Notes under the pieces: generated by a model | Told to the model about the DNA's origin: nothing | Databases searched by the model: none | What the model saw: only the letters and a program-made list of their open reading frames with translations | Position numbers and translations under genes: made by a program | Shown here: piece by piece, positions 53,837-63,170 of the stretch | How positions within the stretch are numbered: position 1 is the first letter of the stretch | Layout: every line of letters begins with the position of its first letter | Source: Chitinophagaceae bacterium | GTDB lineage: Bacteria > Bacteroidota > Bacteroidia > Chitinophagales > Chitinophagaceae | NCBI GenBank assembly: GCA_026415715.1 | Contig: JAOAGO010000008.1 | Coordinates: 9,895-73,894, forward strand | Direction of reading: 5' to 3' | DNA: 64,000 nucleotides

Positions 53837-53863
53837 ACTGCGAAATTTGGCAAATGAAATTAA

Positions 53864-55180
53864 TTAAATGTTTTTCTTTTTCCTTTTTTTAGGCTTTCCT
53901 TTAACGGAAGATGGCACTGATTTTTCAGACAAGGAATCTTTTACCGGTTGTTGCATATATTGTTCTTGCCGGTAATCGCCAAAAATATCATACGCTAACT
54001 GTGCGGCAGTATATATATTTTTATTAAACCGGTTTCCTGTAATAATAATCGTTACTTTTTCATCGGTGAGCCGGGCGAACGCCGTATTAAATCCATGCCA
54101 TCTTCCAAAATGATATTTAACCTTCTTTCCGTTTGGCAAAAACTGTAGTCGCCATCCTAACCCGTAGTGATGTATTGAATCTTCCATATCATAGCCATAA
54201 TAAGCAGAGTCTAACCATGACTGCGGTAAAATATTACCCTTGTATAACGCTTTATCCCACAAAAGCAAATCTCTTGGCGTGGAATAAATATTTTTATCCC
54301 CGTAAGTTCCGTCAAATATATCATAAGGCCAAAGAGTACCTTTTGCCTGAAAGGATGGAATAACCCGGGCTGTATCTGCCTGCACAAAAACAAAACTGTG
54401 GTTCATGCCCAGGGGTTGAAAAATATTTTCATGTATAAAGTCTGGAAATTTTTTCCCCGATATTTTTTCAATGATCAGCGCCAGCAGAACAAAATTCGTA
54501 TTACTGTAAAAATGCTTTTTTCCGGGTATAGCTTCAGGCGGTGGCCTGCGGGAAATCAATTCATTAAGCACCGATTCATTGGTCATCCAATCTTCATCGA
54601 TTTGTATTTTTTTATTTTTTCGCCTGATAAAATACAGATATTCCGGTAGTCCGCTTCGGTGATTTAATAAATGCCGGACCGTTATACCGTGATATGGAAA
54701 ATGAGGAAAAAACTTCTGCAGGGTGTCATCCAAAGACAATTTCTTTTCATGTACCATTTTTAAAATGGCAGCCGATGTAAAGGTTTTAGTAGTTGATGCA
54801 ATATGAAAAGGGGTGGTGGGAAGAATGGTATCTTTTTTCCGCAAATCGGCATAGCCCCGGTATGTTTCATAAATCACTTCACCGTCTTTGGCAATCAAAA
54901 TGCCGCCGTTAAATGACTGTTGAAACAGCAAAGTGTCAAAAAGCAGATTCAGACGTCTGAAATAATTTCTGAAATCTTCTTTTTTTAAAACCGAAGGGGT
55001 AGGGGGGTACACATCCAAAGAATCATCCTTCTTTTTGCCTGCATGACCATGGTTGCGGCAAGAAGCCATGAAAAGCAAAAAAGACACCAGCCAAAAGAAC
55101 GGATTCCGGAAAAGCGACAAACGGCAATAAACGTTTGTAAGAATAAAAACCGGGCTTACTCCTGATAAATTGTTCTTCAT
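53864..55180 (-). CDS. Serine hydrolase, beta-lactamase/penicillin-binding-protein class C family (lipoprotein)
   Basis: 438 aa. The export signal FFWLVSFLLFMASC contains a lipobox, so the protein is probably a lipoprotein. The catalytic SxxK is HIASTTKTFTSA (Ser near residue 142), the YxN motif is FYSNTNF, and the later region KVKYHFGRWHGF takes the place of the KTG/HxG box. The C-terminus is a Lys-rich tail (KGKPKKRKKKNI). Such proteins are DD-peptidase-like or esterases; true beta-lactamase activity is not implied. The frame opens at 55252, inside the divergent serA promoter region, so ATG 55180 is chosen. Confidence 0.85.
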   Translation of the reverse strand: MKNNLSGVSPVFILTNVYCRLSLFRNPFFWLVSFLLFMASCRNHGHAGKKKDDSLDVYPPTPSVLKKEDFRNYFRRLNLLFDTLLFQQSFNGGILIAKDGEVIYETYRGYADLRKKDTILPTTPFHIASTTKTFTSAAILKMVHEKKLSLDDTLQKFFPHFPYHGITVRHLLNHRSGLPEYLYFIRRKNKKIQIDEDWMTNESVLNELISRRPPPEAIPGKKHFYSNTNFVLLALIIEKISGKKFPDFIHENIFQPLGMNHSFVFVQADTARVIPSFQAKGTLWPYDIFDGTYGDKNIYSTPRDLLLWDKALYKGNILPQSWLDSAYYGYDMEDSIHHYGLGWRLQFLPNGKKVKYHFGRWHGFNTAFARLTDEKVTIIITGNRFNKNIYTAAQLAYDIFGDYRQEQYMQQPVKDSLSEKSVPSSVKGKPKKRKKKNI

Positions 55181-55240
55181 TATGCAATGAAAAAAATGAA
55201 AAGCAGCATACCTTAGCGCAAATAAACGAAAACATTTCAC

Positions 55241-56476
55241 ATGGCAGAACAAAAAACCAGTTATCCGAAAGAAAAAATCAAAATTTTACTTCTGGAAAAT
55301 ATCAGCGACACGGCAGTAAAACAATTCAGACAATATGGTTACAGCCAGATTGAAAAGAAAAATAAAGCGCTATCGGAAGTAGAATTATTGAAAGAAATTC
55401 AGGATGTCCACATTCTGGGCATCCGTTCAAAAACAAAAATTACCGATAAAGTACTTTCACAGGCCCGCAAATTACAAGCCATCGGCTGTTTTTGCATTGG
55501 CGTAAATCAGGTGGATTTAAAGTCGGCTACAAAACATGGTGTGGCGGTATTTAATGCACCCTATTCCAATACCCGTTCCGTTGCTGAATTAGTTATCGGT
55601 GCAGCCATAATGCTGATACGACGTATTCCCGATAAAAATAAAGCAGCGCACGAAGGAATCTGGTTAAAAGATGCAACGGGCAGTTATGAACTCAGAGGAA
55701 AAACATTAGGCATTATCGGTTACGGAAATATCGGAAGCCAGGTAAGCGTACTGGCCGAAGCCATGGGCATGAAAGTGTTGTTTTACGATGTGGTAAGCAA
55801 ATTGCCTTTAGGTAATGCCGTGTCCGCCCGCTCACTGAATGAATTACTTCGGAATGCTGATATTATCACGCTTCATGTGCCGCAAACCGAACATACTAAA
55901 ACGCTTTTAAATAAAAACAATCTGAAGTTAGTCAAAAAGGGGGCATTGATCATCAATTTTGCCAGGGGAGAAGTAATTGATCTGGATGCCCTGCGACGTT
56001 TTATTCTGGATGGCCATATCGGGGGCGCCGCCATTGATGTTTTTCCCTGGGAGCCTGAAAAAAACGGTGATCCTTTTAAAACTCCTCTTCAGGGACTTCC
56101 CAACGTGTTGCTTACCCCGCACATTGGCGGAAGTACGGAAGAAGCACAACGAAATATCGGAGAAGATGTGAGCGTAAAGTTGCTAAACTATCTTGAAAAA
56201 GGTAATTCATTTGGCTCTCATACCATCCCTGAACTCTCACTTCCTTCGCTGGAAGGCAGCCATCGGATTCTGCATATACATAAAAATGTACCCGGAGTAT
56301 TGTCTGAAATCAACAGCCGGTTATCTGAACACAACATCAACATACTCGGACAATATCTGAAAACAAACGAAGAAATCGGATATGTCGTGCTCGATGTGGA
56401 CAAAACCATTTCTCAAAGAGCAAAACAACTGCTTCAGGCAGTTAAACACACCATAAAAGTCAGGATTTTATACTGA
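55241..56476 (+). CDS. serA: D-3-phosphoglycerate dehydrogenase
   Basis: 411-aa first enzyme of serine biosynthesis. NAD-binding GIIGYGNIGSQVSVLAEAMG, catalytic Arg in INFARGEVIDLDAL, Glu in the DVFPWEPEKNG region and His in LTPHIGGSTEEAQRNI are all present. A C-terminal ACT domain (residues about 340-411, HKNVPGVLSEINSRLSEHNINI) would give feedback control by serine. It resembles the E. coli-length form. It is divergent from the serine hydrolase gene and followed after 17 bp by the nitrilase-family gene. Confidence 0.95.
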   Translation: MAEQKTSYPKEKIKILLLENISDTAVKQFRQYGYSQIEKKNKALSEVELLKEIQDVHILGIRSKTKITDKVLSQARKLQAIGCFCIGVNQVDLKSATKHGVAVFNAPYSNTRSVAELVIGAAIMLIRRIPDKNKAAHEGIWLKDATGSYELRGKTLGIIGYGNIGSQVSVLAEAMGMKVLFYDVVSKLPLGNAVSARSLNELLRNADIITLHVPQTEHTKTLLNKNNLKLVKKGALIINFARGEVIDLDALRRFILDGHIGGAAIDVFPWEPEKNGDPFKTPLQGLPNVLLTPHIGGSTEEAQRNIGEDVSVKLLNYLEKGNSFGSHTIPELSLPSLEGSHRILHIHKNVPGVLSEINSRLSEHNINILGQYLKTNEEIGYVVLDVDKTISQRAKQLLQAVKHTIKVRILY

Positions 56477-56493
56477 AAGCATTAGCATAAACC

Positions 56494-57666
56494 ATGAAAC
56501 GAAAAAAGCGGTTGCCGAGGGTATTGCTTATTATTTCGATATGGATTATCGGATATTTTCTTTGGGCCGAAACTGACGTTATCAGAGAAGGTGCAACAGC
56601 ACAAAAAGAAAAATTCCACATACCCGAAGAGCCTGAACTCATTGAATGGGGTTCGCTCAGCCGTAAGATTTTAATAGGAATTCAACCCTATCTTAATGCT
56701 GAAGATTACGCCACGGAATCCCGTTTTAAAAATACCCTTTCCACCTATTTTCAATTTCTTAAAAAGAAAGGCAAATGGCATGACTCTTCGGTGGTTGTTT
56801 TTCCGGAATACATTGGCACCTGGTTAGTGGCTTTACATGAAAAAAAAGGTCTCTATAAAGCCAAAACCATTTCAAAAGCAATGATACCGCTGGTGTTGCG
56901 GCACATCCCTGCCTTTATCAGAAATTACTTTCGCTCAACGGGAAAAGACAAATTCACGGAAGCCGTATTGCGCACCAAAGCCAAAAAAATGGCTTCCAGT
57001 TATCAATCCGTTTTTTCTTCACTTGCCTCTGAAAACCGCTGTACCATTGTGGCCGGTTCCATTGTATTGCCCGACCCCTATATTGATAAAAACGGAAATC
57101 TCAAGGTAAATCTTGCCGGTCCTATATACAACACGTCGGTAATTTTTCGTCCCGACGGTACCATCCAAACACCGCTTGTAAAGAAATCATTTCCCATAAA
57201 CGAGGAGTTAAAATTCACAGCCTGCGGTAAGCCGGACACTGCGGCTGTTTTTGAAACGAAAAACGGCAAAATGGGAGTACTCATCTGTGCAGACAGCTGG
57301 TATCCTGAATCATATTCAATCTTGAAAAACCGTGTGGATTTTGTGGTTGTACCCTCATTATCCGGACCTGACAGTATCTGGCTCGGCAAATGGAATGGAT
57401 ACAACGGGTTTCCGCCCCCGGCCGATGTGGATAGCGGGCATATCGGAAAAATCAGTGAAGGGGAGGCCTGGCTTAAATATAGTATGTCAAAAAGAGCGCC
57501 GGAAAACAATATTCATTACGGATTAAATGTGTTTTTTTCCGGTAAATTATGGAATATGAAACCCGAAGGACGTACCATAGGAATTATAAAAGACAGCGTT
57601 TTCGTATCTGACCCTGCTTTTAGTAAAGGTAGAATTACATGTTTATATTTAACTGATTTAAAATAA
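56494..57666 (+). CDS. Membrane-anchored nitrilase-superfamily (carbon-nitrogen hydrolase) protein
   Basis: 390 aa. One N-terminal membrane segment (VLLIISIWIIGYFLW, residues about 10-24) precedes a CN-hydrolase domain. The catalytic triad is Glu in VVFPEYIG (near residue 107), Lys in PLVKKSFPIN (near 230) and Cys in VLICADSWYPE (near 265). An insert between Glu and Lys carries a Lys-rich helical region (SKAMIPLVLRHIPAFIRNY). Most nitrilases are cytoplasmic; the anchor suggests work at the membrane, perhaps facing the periplasm. Substrate is unknown. The 17-bp gap suggests co-transcription with serA. Confidence 0.82.
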   Translation: MKRKKRLPRVLLIISIWIIGYFLWAETDVIREGATAQKEKFHIPEEPELIEWGSLSRKILIGIQPYLNAEDYATESRFKNTLSTYFQFLKKKGKWHDSSVVVFPEYIGTWLVALHEKKGLYKAKTISKAMIPLVLRHIPAFIRNYFRSTGKDKFTEAVLRTKAKKMASSYQSVFSSLASENRCTIVAGSIVLPDPYIDKNGNLKVNLAGPIYNTSVIFRPDGTIQTPLVKKSFPINEELKFTACGKPDTAAVFETKNGKMGVLICADSWYPESYSILKNRVDFVVVPSLSGPDSIWLGKWNGYNGFPPPADVDSGHIGKISEGEAWLKYSMSKRAPENNIHYGLNVFFSGKLWNMKPEGRTIGIIKDSVFVSDPAFSKGRITCLYLTDLK

Positions 57667-57706
57667 AATAAATTATTTAACTAATTATTTTATTCAATAA
57701 TTTCTT

Positions 57707-59047
57707 ATGTATGATTGCATCATTGCGGGAGCAGGATATGCCGGGCTAACAGCAGCTTTAGAACTTAGAAAACATAATAAAAACATACTGATTCTTGAAG
57801 CAACGGAAAGAGTAGGGGGTCGGGTTTTAACCGAATGGAAGGATAATGATTATTATCTTGATCTTGGTGGTCAATGGATCGGGCCTACGCAAACGGAGAT
57901 GTACAGATTGTGCAACTCGTTAAATATCCGGATTTTTCCGACTTATGCAAAGGGAAGGAATTCGTTAATTATAAATGGAAAACTTACCAGATACAAAAGT
58001 TTAATCCCTCCCTTATCCATCAAAAGCCTTTTTTATTTATACAGAGGTATTAAAAGATTGAATAAACTTGCCGGTACCATACCGTTACAAGGGTTGATTA
58101 CGGAAGAACAAACAGAAAAATGGGGAAAAATCTCATTACAGGACTGGTTGAATAAAAATGTACCTGACAACAAGGCCCATGCTTTATTGAAATTAGCCCT
58201 GGAAGCTATTTTAGCTGCCGCGCCGGATGAAGTTTGTTTTCTTCATGCACTTTTTTATATCCATAGCGGCGGAAAACTGGAACGATTAATGGAAGTGCGA
58301 AACGGTGCACAACAGGACCGAATTTTGGGAGGCGCTCAGCTTCCCTGTATTAAAATGGCCGAAATCATAGGTTACGAAAATTTTCGTTTTAATACGAATT
58401 TAACAAAAGTGATTCAAAAAGAAAACGAGGTTGTTTTACAAACACCAGAAAATCAATATGTTGCAAAAAAATTGATTCTTGCCATGCCGCCTGTTGCGCT
58501 CAATTCAATCATATTTGAACCTGAACTGCCAGAAAAAATAAAATTTATTACAAATCACCAATGGATGGGCAACGTAATAAAGTGCTATGCCATTTATGAA
58601 AAGCCGTTCTGGCGTTTGAAAAATTTATCCGGATTAGCTGCATTGCCGGGAATGCCGGTATCCGTATGTTTTGATAATTCGCCTGCTGACGGACGTTTCG
58701 GGATTATTATGGGATTTTCATTGGCTGATTCGGCCAAAAAATTAATTAACCTATCACAGGAAGAAAGAAAAAATATTGCCCTGGAATGTTTTTCTTCATA
58801 TTTAGGTCCGGAAGCTTTTGCATGTATCCGTTACACCGATTATTCTTTTCATCATCACGATTTTATAAAAGGTTGTTATGCTGGAATGTTTCATCCGGGA
58901 AATTTTGTTAATGATATTATCTCGGTTTATAAACCTTTTCGCAATATTCATTGGGCAGGCACCGAAACCAGTCCGGTTTGGTACGGTTATCTTGAGGGTG
59001 CCGTAAGAAGTGGAATCAGGGCTGCAAAAGAAGTATTAAACTGCTAA
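57707..59047 (+). CDS. Flavin monoamine oxidase family protein
   Basis: 446-aa FAD-dependent amine oxidase. The dinucleotide motif IIAGAGYAGLTAALELRKHN and GGRVLTEW, DLGGQWIGPTQTEMYRL at the N-terminus, and the C-terminal WAGTETSPVWYGYLEGAVRSG are characteristic of MAO-like enzymes oxidising primary or polyamines. The flavin-linking Cys of mammalian MAO cannot be assigned with confidence. Codons and flanks are more AT-rich than neighbouring genes. It lies 40 bp after the nitrilase-family gene and may be in the same unit; amine oxidation followed by amide or nitrile hydrolysis is only a guess. Confidence 0.9.
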   Translation: MYDCIIAGAGYAGLTAALELRKHNKNILILEATERVGGRVLTEWKDNDYYLDLGGQWIGPTQTEMYRLCNSLNIRIFPTYAKGRNSLIINGKLTRYKSLIPPLSIKSLFYLYRGIKRLNKLAGTIPLQGLITEEQTEKWGKISLQDWLNKNVPDNKAHALLKLALEAILAAAPDEVCFLHALFYIHSGGKLERLMEVRNGAQQDRILGGAQLPCIKMAEIIGYENFRFNTNLTKVIQKENEVVLQTPENQYVAKKLILAMPPVALNSIIFEPELPEKIKFITNHQWMGNVIKCYAIYEKPFWRLKNLSGLAALPGMPVSVCFDNSPADGRFGIIMGFSLADSAKKLINLSQEERKNIALECFSSYLGPEAFACIRYTDYSFHHHDFIKGCYAGMFHPGNFVNDIISVYKPFRNIHWAGTETSPVWYGYLEGAVRSGIRAAKEVLNC

Positions 59048-59150
59048 TTTACCTTTTCTTCTTATAATTTATATTATGTTAAGTGGAAGATTTTAGTTAA
59101 TATAATAATTGAGATTAATTAGTATTCACCCTTCCCTTCAATTGCTCAAA

Positions 59151-59190
59151 TAAAATAACAAAGCCCGAGGCTGGCCCGGGCGGTAAATTT
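59151..59190. terminator. Bidirectional terminator between the amine oxidase and T9SS cargo genes
   Basis: A GC-rich stem (59163-59181, GCCCG/CGGGC extended to 7 bp with one G-T pair, 5-nt loop) is flanked by T-rich tracts on both strands: TTTGTTATTTTA on the minus side and a T8 run shortly after on the plus side. It lies between convergent genes. Confidence 0.65.
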
Positions 59191-59197
59191 TTTTTGT

Positions 59198-60577
59198 TTA
59201 AAAATTTATTTTTTTTAGAACCATTATTGTTTTCTTAAAACCGTTTTGCATCTGCTTCAGCGAAAACTGATACGTTCCCGGGGGTAAATGTTCTATAGAT
59301 AATGGGAATACATTTACTCCCTCATTTGAAATCAGATTTTTTTGCAGGTAGATTCTGCCGGCAGCATCAATAATATTCAGTTGCCAGTTTTCTTTTTTAG
59401 AACTTATGATTTTAATATTTGCCGTAGAATGTGACGGATTAGGATAAACTTCTATCCATCCGTCTTTCTCAGTAATATTTTTATAAATAACAATAATTGA
59501 GCTCAATTTTTGTGAGCCGTTTAAATCCTGTTGGGCTAAACGATAATAATGCCTGTTGCCTGAAAGCGGTTGATCGGTAAACTCATAGTAAAGCGGAGAA
59601 TCGCTGTTCCCCCCTGCCGCTTTCGATTTTACAAAACCCACGGCAGCAAAATGTATTCCGTCATCAGAACGCATAATGTAAAAGCCGTCATTCTGCTGTT
59701 CATGGGAAGTTGTCCACCGCAATACATTTTGATTTTCTTTTCTGAATCCTGAAAAATGAATGAGTTTTACCGGTAGCGTGCCCGTCGGGGTAACGGAAGC
59801 CCATGTTGTTCCGGTTCGGATTTCATCAATAAAAGCATTTGGGGTTGCGGAGGAATTTCTGATACATATTGAAGCAAATGTTGTTGGACTGGTTGAACTG
59901 CTGGATTGATTGGATATGCCACCCGCCGGCTCGGACCCCCCCAGCGAAGTGGGATTTACCCAAATTGTTGCAATATCGTTTGAGGAACCGTTGAAATCAT
60001 ATTTTACAACAACAAGGTAGGTTTCGTTAAAATTCAGATCAACCGGAACATCCGTGTAATTTGCTCCTGTTCCACTTGTATTCTGAATTCCCAACCTGTA
60101 ATTTGATCCGCTATTCACGGAACGAGCCGATACTCTGCCAAAAAGTATAGTAACTGAACTCCCTGATGTATTTCCAAAATGAATAAAATATCCGTTATCG
60201 CCGTGTGATGTACCTAATTGGGTGTTATCAATCACATTCAGCAAAAAAGAAAAATAAGCAACGGTTGGCGAACCAGTAATTTGTGTAGGCCTGTTGATAT
60301 CTCTGGGAGTAGTTGTATTATTTCCTGGAATATTTATCCGGTTGCCTGAAGAACTGGCCAATCCTGAATAACTGAGACTGCCCGACACAACATTTATTGT
60401 TCCGGTGGTTGATGATCCGTTGCTGTGTGTTGTCCAGTTATTATTGTTACAAGATGAACCAGCGCAGTTTCCACCCACATTATCTCCTGCCGTATAATTA
60501 AAATCTTCGTAAAGCTGGGCATTTGAAACCGAGAAAAGAAAAAAGAAAAAAAGAAACAAAGAGTAATTTTTTTTCAT
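59198..60577 (-). CDS. Secreted protein with type IX secretion C-terminal sorting domain
   Basis: 459 aa. Signal peptide MKKNYSLFLFFFFLFSVSNAQ; a Ser/Asn/Gly-rich beta domain (residues about 22-265) resembling lectin or laminin-G-like modules; a second beta domain with LPVKLIHFSGFRKENQNVLRWTT split by position and NDGFYIMRSDDG; and a C-terminal T9SS type A sorting domain (VYPNPSHSTANIKI ... LPPGTYQFSLKQMQNG ... KTIMVLKK). It would be exported by the type IX system and attached to the cell surface. No enzymatic motif is seen; binding or adhesion is a plausible role. Confidence 0.87.
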   Translation of the reverse strand: MKKNYSLFLFFFFLFSVSNAQLYEDFNYTAGDNVGGNCAGSSCNNNNWTTHSNGSSTTGTINVVSGSLSYSGLASSSGNRINIPGNNTTTPRDINRPTQITGSPTVAYFSFLLNVIDNTQLGTSHGDNGYFIHFGNTSGSSVTILFGRVSARSVNSGSNYRLGIQNTSGTGANYTDVPVDLNFNETYLVVVKYDFNGSSNDIATIWVNPTSLGGSEPAGGISNQSSSSTSPTTFASICIRNSSATPNAFIDEIRTGTTWASVTPTGTLPVKLIHFSGFRKENQNVLRWTTSHEQQNDGFYIMRSDDGIHFAAVGFVKSKAAGGNSDSPLYYEFTDQPLSGNRHYYRLAQQDLNGSQKLSSIIVIYKNITEKDGWIEVYPNPSHSTANIKIISSKKENWQLNIIDAAGRIYLQKNLISNEGVNVFPLSIEHLPPGTYQFSLKQMQNGFKKTIMVLKKINF

Positions 60578-60682
60578 GATGTTATTTTTTTTGATGCGAT
60601 ACCTGTAAAAGTATTGTTAGAAAATAAACAAAACATTAATCTATTATTAAAATACTATGTAATTTATTAGAATGGGAAAATC

Positions 60683-60734
60683 ATAAAAAAATTGCAACAT
60701 TCAGATTTTTATGCATAACATTACTGAATGTTGC
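60683..60734 (-). terminator. Rho-independent terminator of dnaK
   Basis: On the minus strand GCAACATTCAG and CTGAATGTTGC form an 11-bp stem with a 19-nt loop, followed by AATTTTTTTATG. It begins 27 nt after the dnaK stop. Confidence 0.75.
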
Positions 60735-60760
60735 GGTTCAATATTGAAAAGCCAAGAAAT

Positions 60761-62659
60761 TTATTTTACTTCTTCATAAGGCACATCGGTAACATTATCC
60801 GTAGCGCCGTTGCCGGCTTCGGCGGTTTGCTGAGAGCCGGTTCCGTCTGTTGTTTGCTGACCTGATTTATAGATGTATTCGCTGGCGGCAGTCCATGCTG
60901 CATTCAGGCTTTGCATGGCCGATTCAACAGCGTTAAGGTCTTGTTGTTTATGTGCCTCTTTCAGTTGTTCGCAGGCATTTTCAATGAGTGTTTTTTTATC
61001 CTGCGGAATTTTATCTCCGTATTCCTTTAGCTGCTTTTCGGTCTGAAATATCAGGCTGTCGGCCATATTCAGCTTTTCAACTTTTTCCCGTGCTGCTTTA
61101 TCAGCGGCTTCATTGGCTTTTGCTTCGGCCTTCATTCGTTCAATTTCTTCTTTTGTGAGTCCCGAACCGGCTTCAATGCGTATTTTTTGTTCCTTGCCGG
61201 TACCTTTGTCTCTGGCCGAAACGTTCAGAATTCCGTTTGCGTCAATATCAAAAGTAACTTCTATTTGCGGCACGCCACGCGGGGCAGGCGGAATACCGTC
61301 AAGATTAAATATTCCCAGGCTTTTGTTGTCTTTAGCCATAGTTCTCTCCCCTTGCAGCACATGAATTTGTACGCCGGGTTGATTATCGGTTGCCGTAGAG
61401 AATATTTCCGACTTTCTTGTGGGGATAGTGGTATTAGCCGGAATGAGCACGGTCATTACTCCGCCCAGGGTTTCAATTCCGAGGCTCAGGGGAGTAACAT
61501 CCAGCAGCAAAATATCTTTTACCTCTCCGGTAAGCACAGCGCCCTGTATGGCAGCGCCAATGGCAACAACTTCATCCGGATTCACACTCTTATTAGGTTT
61601 TTTACCGAAAAATTTTTCTACCAGTTCCTGTACTTTCGGAATGCGTGTGCTTCCACCTACCAGAATCACTTCATCAATTTGCGAGGCAGATAAACCGGCA
61701 TCTTTTAGTGCCTGCTCGCAGGGCTTGAGCATCCGGTTGAAAAGATGATCGGAAAGCTGCTCAAATTTGGAACGGGTAAGTTTTTTAACCAGGTGCTTAG
61801 GAATACCATCAACTGCGGTAATGTATGGAAGATTAATTTCCGTTTCCATGGAACCGGAAAGCTCAATTTTAGCCTTTTCTGCAGCATCTTTAAGTCGCTG
61901 CAAGGCCATAGGATCTTTGCGTAGGTCCACTCCTTCTTCCTTTTTAAACTCGTCAGCCAGCCAGTCCATAATTACCTTGTCAAAGTCATCACCTCCGAGA
62001 TGTGTATCACCATTCGTGCTTTTTACTTCAAATACTCCATCGCCCAGTTCCAGTATTGATATATCGAAAGTGCCGCCTCCCAGGTCAAATACGGCAATTT
62101 TCTGATCATTTTTTCTTTTGTCAAGGCCATAGGCCAATGCAGCTGCGGTAGGTTCGTTCACTATGCGCCGCACATTCAGTCCGGCAATTTCACCGGCCTC
62201 TTTGGTGGCCTGACGCTGTGCGTCATTAAAATAGGCAGGTACGGTAATTACAGCTTCAGTTACTTCATGGCCCAGATAATCTTCGGCGGTTTTTTTCATT
62301 TTTTGTAAAATCATGGCCGATATTTCCTGCGGGGTGTACAATCTGCCATCAATGTCAATACGAACTGTATTATTGTCACCCCTTACCACACTGTAACTCC
62401 AGTGGCTGATTTCTTCAGTTACTTCATCATAACGGCGGCCCATGAACCGCTTTACGGACATGATGGTATTTTTCGGATTAGTAATAGCCTGACGTTTGGC
62501 AGGATCACCCACCTTGCGCTCACCGTTTTTCATGAAAGCAACTACCGAAGGAGTTGTTCTTCTCCCCTCGTCGTTAGGAATCACAACCGGTTCGTTGCCT
62601 TCCATAACCGCAACGCAGCTATTTGTAGTTCCAAGGTCAATTCCTATAATTTTTTTCAT
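60761..62659 (-). CDS. dnaK: Chaperone protein DnaK (Hsp70)
   Basis: 632 aa. The ATPase domain has [18 protein letters not shown] at the N-terminus, the phosphate-2 motif [20 protein letters not shown] and the adenosine motif [13 protein letters not shown]. The substrate domain begins after [16 protein letters not shown], and the helical lid leads to a Gly/Thr/Asp-rich tail ending in EEVK. ATG 62659 gives the canonical N-terminus; the upstream in-frame ATG at 62692 adds a non-family stretch. No dnaJ or grpE is adjacent and no CIRCE inverted repeat is recognisable upstream. Confidence 0.97.
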   Translation of the reverse strand: MKKIIGIDLGTTNSCVAVMEGNEPVVIPNDEGRRTTPSVVAFMKNGERKVGDPAKRQAITNPKNTIMSVKRFMGRRYDEVTEEISHWSYSVVRGDNNTVRIDIDGRLYTPQEISAMILQKMKKTAEDYLGHEVTEAVITVPAYFNDAQRQATKEAGEIAGLNVRRIVNEPTAAALAYGLDKRKNDQKIAVFDLGGGTFDISILELGDGVFEVKSTNGDTHLGGDDFDKVIMDWLADEFKKEEGVDLRKDPMALQRLKDAAEKAKIELSGSMETEINLPYITAVDGIPKHLVKKLTRSKFEQLSDHLFNRMLKPCEQALKDAGLSASQIDEVILVGGSTRIPKVQELVEKFFGKKPNKSVNPDEVVAIGAAIQGAVLTGEVKDILLLDVTPLSLGIETLGGVMTVLIPANTTIPTRKSEIFSTATDNQPGVQIHVLQGERTMAKDNKSLGIFNLDGIPPAPRGVPQIEVTFDIDANGILNVSARDKGTGKEQKIRIEAGSGLTKEEIERMKAEAKANEAADKAAREKVEKLNMADSLIFQTEKQLKEYGDKIPQDKKTLIENACEQLKEAHKQQDLNAVESAMQSLNAAWTAASEYIYKSGQQTTDGTGSQQTAEAGNGATDNVTDVPYEEVK

Positions 62660-62879
62660 ATTTATCAGAATTAATTCACAATAAATTATCAACCGACGTG
62701 CCGTAATTTAAAAACATGAAAAAATGACAGTAAAATATGGGATATTTTCTTAAGAATAACGCCCCTACCCCTGCTTCCTAAATCAAAAAAATGGAGGTAA
62801 AAAATGCTGTAAAATACCGGTGCTGTCCAACGTTGATTTGAAATGATACTCTGATACTTAAAGAAATTTATAATAATAA

Positions 62880-63161
62880 TTAATGGATAACTACCTCTTT
62901 TACAATTTCTTTTCCAAAGGCTTCATTTATTCTTTGACGAATTTTTTCCCGTTGAAAAACCAGCTCTGTTTTTAAGGGTGCCACGGAAGTGTTTATGATT
63001 AATGTATCTCCGGATAGTTGAATTTTATCGGTATAACGGGCAATGGTTTTACCCATGATTTCTTCCCAAATATCTTGTATCTGCAGCGCCTGAATTCCGC
63101 TTTTGAGTCGGCTTCCCTCCAGAAATTTCTGTAAAGCTTCTTTTAAGGAATATTCGCTCAT
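62880..63161 (-). CDS. DUF721-family protein
   Basis: 93 aa. Family features are SLKEALQKFLEGSRLKSGI at the N-terminus, IQDIWEEIMGKTIARYTDKI in the middle and TLIINTSVAPLKTELVFQRE towards the end. DUF721 proteins are small DciA-like factors, some linked to replicative helicase loading. It lies 9 bp after recF on the same strand, the usual arrangement near recF in this phylum, which supports a replication or repair link. Confidence 0.87.
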   Translation of the reverse strand: MSEYSLKEALQKFLEGSRLKSGIQALQIQDIWEEIMGKTIARYTDKIQLSGDTLIINTSVAPLKTELVFQREKIRQRINEAFGKEIVKEVVIH

Positions 63162-63170
63162 ACTTCTAAG

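Noticed and set aside
62660-62879. CIRCE (HrcA) operator or heat-shock promoter before dnaK
   Set aside because: No 9-bp inverted repeat with a 9-nt spacer was found, and no clear TAnnTTTG element either.
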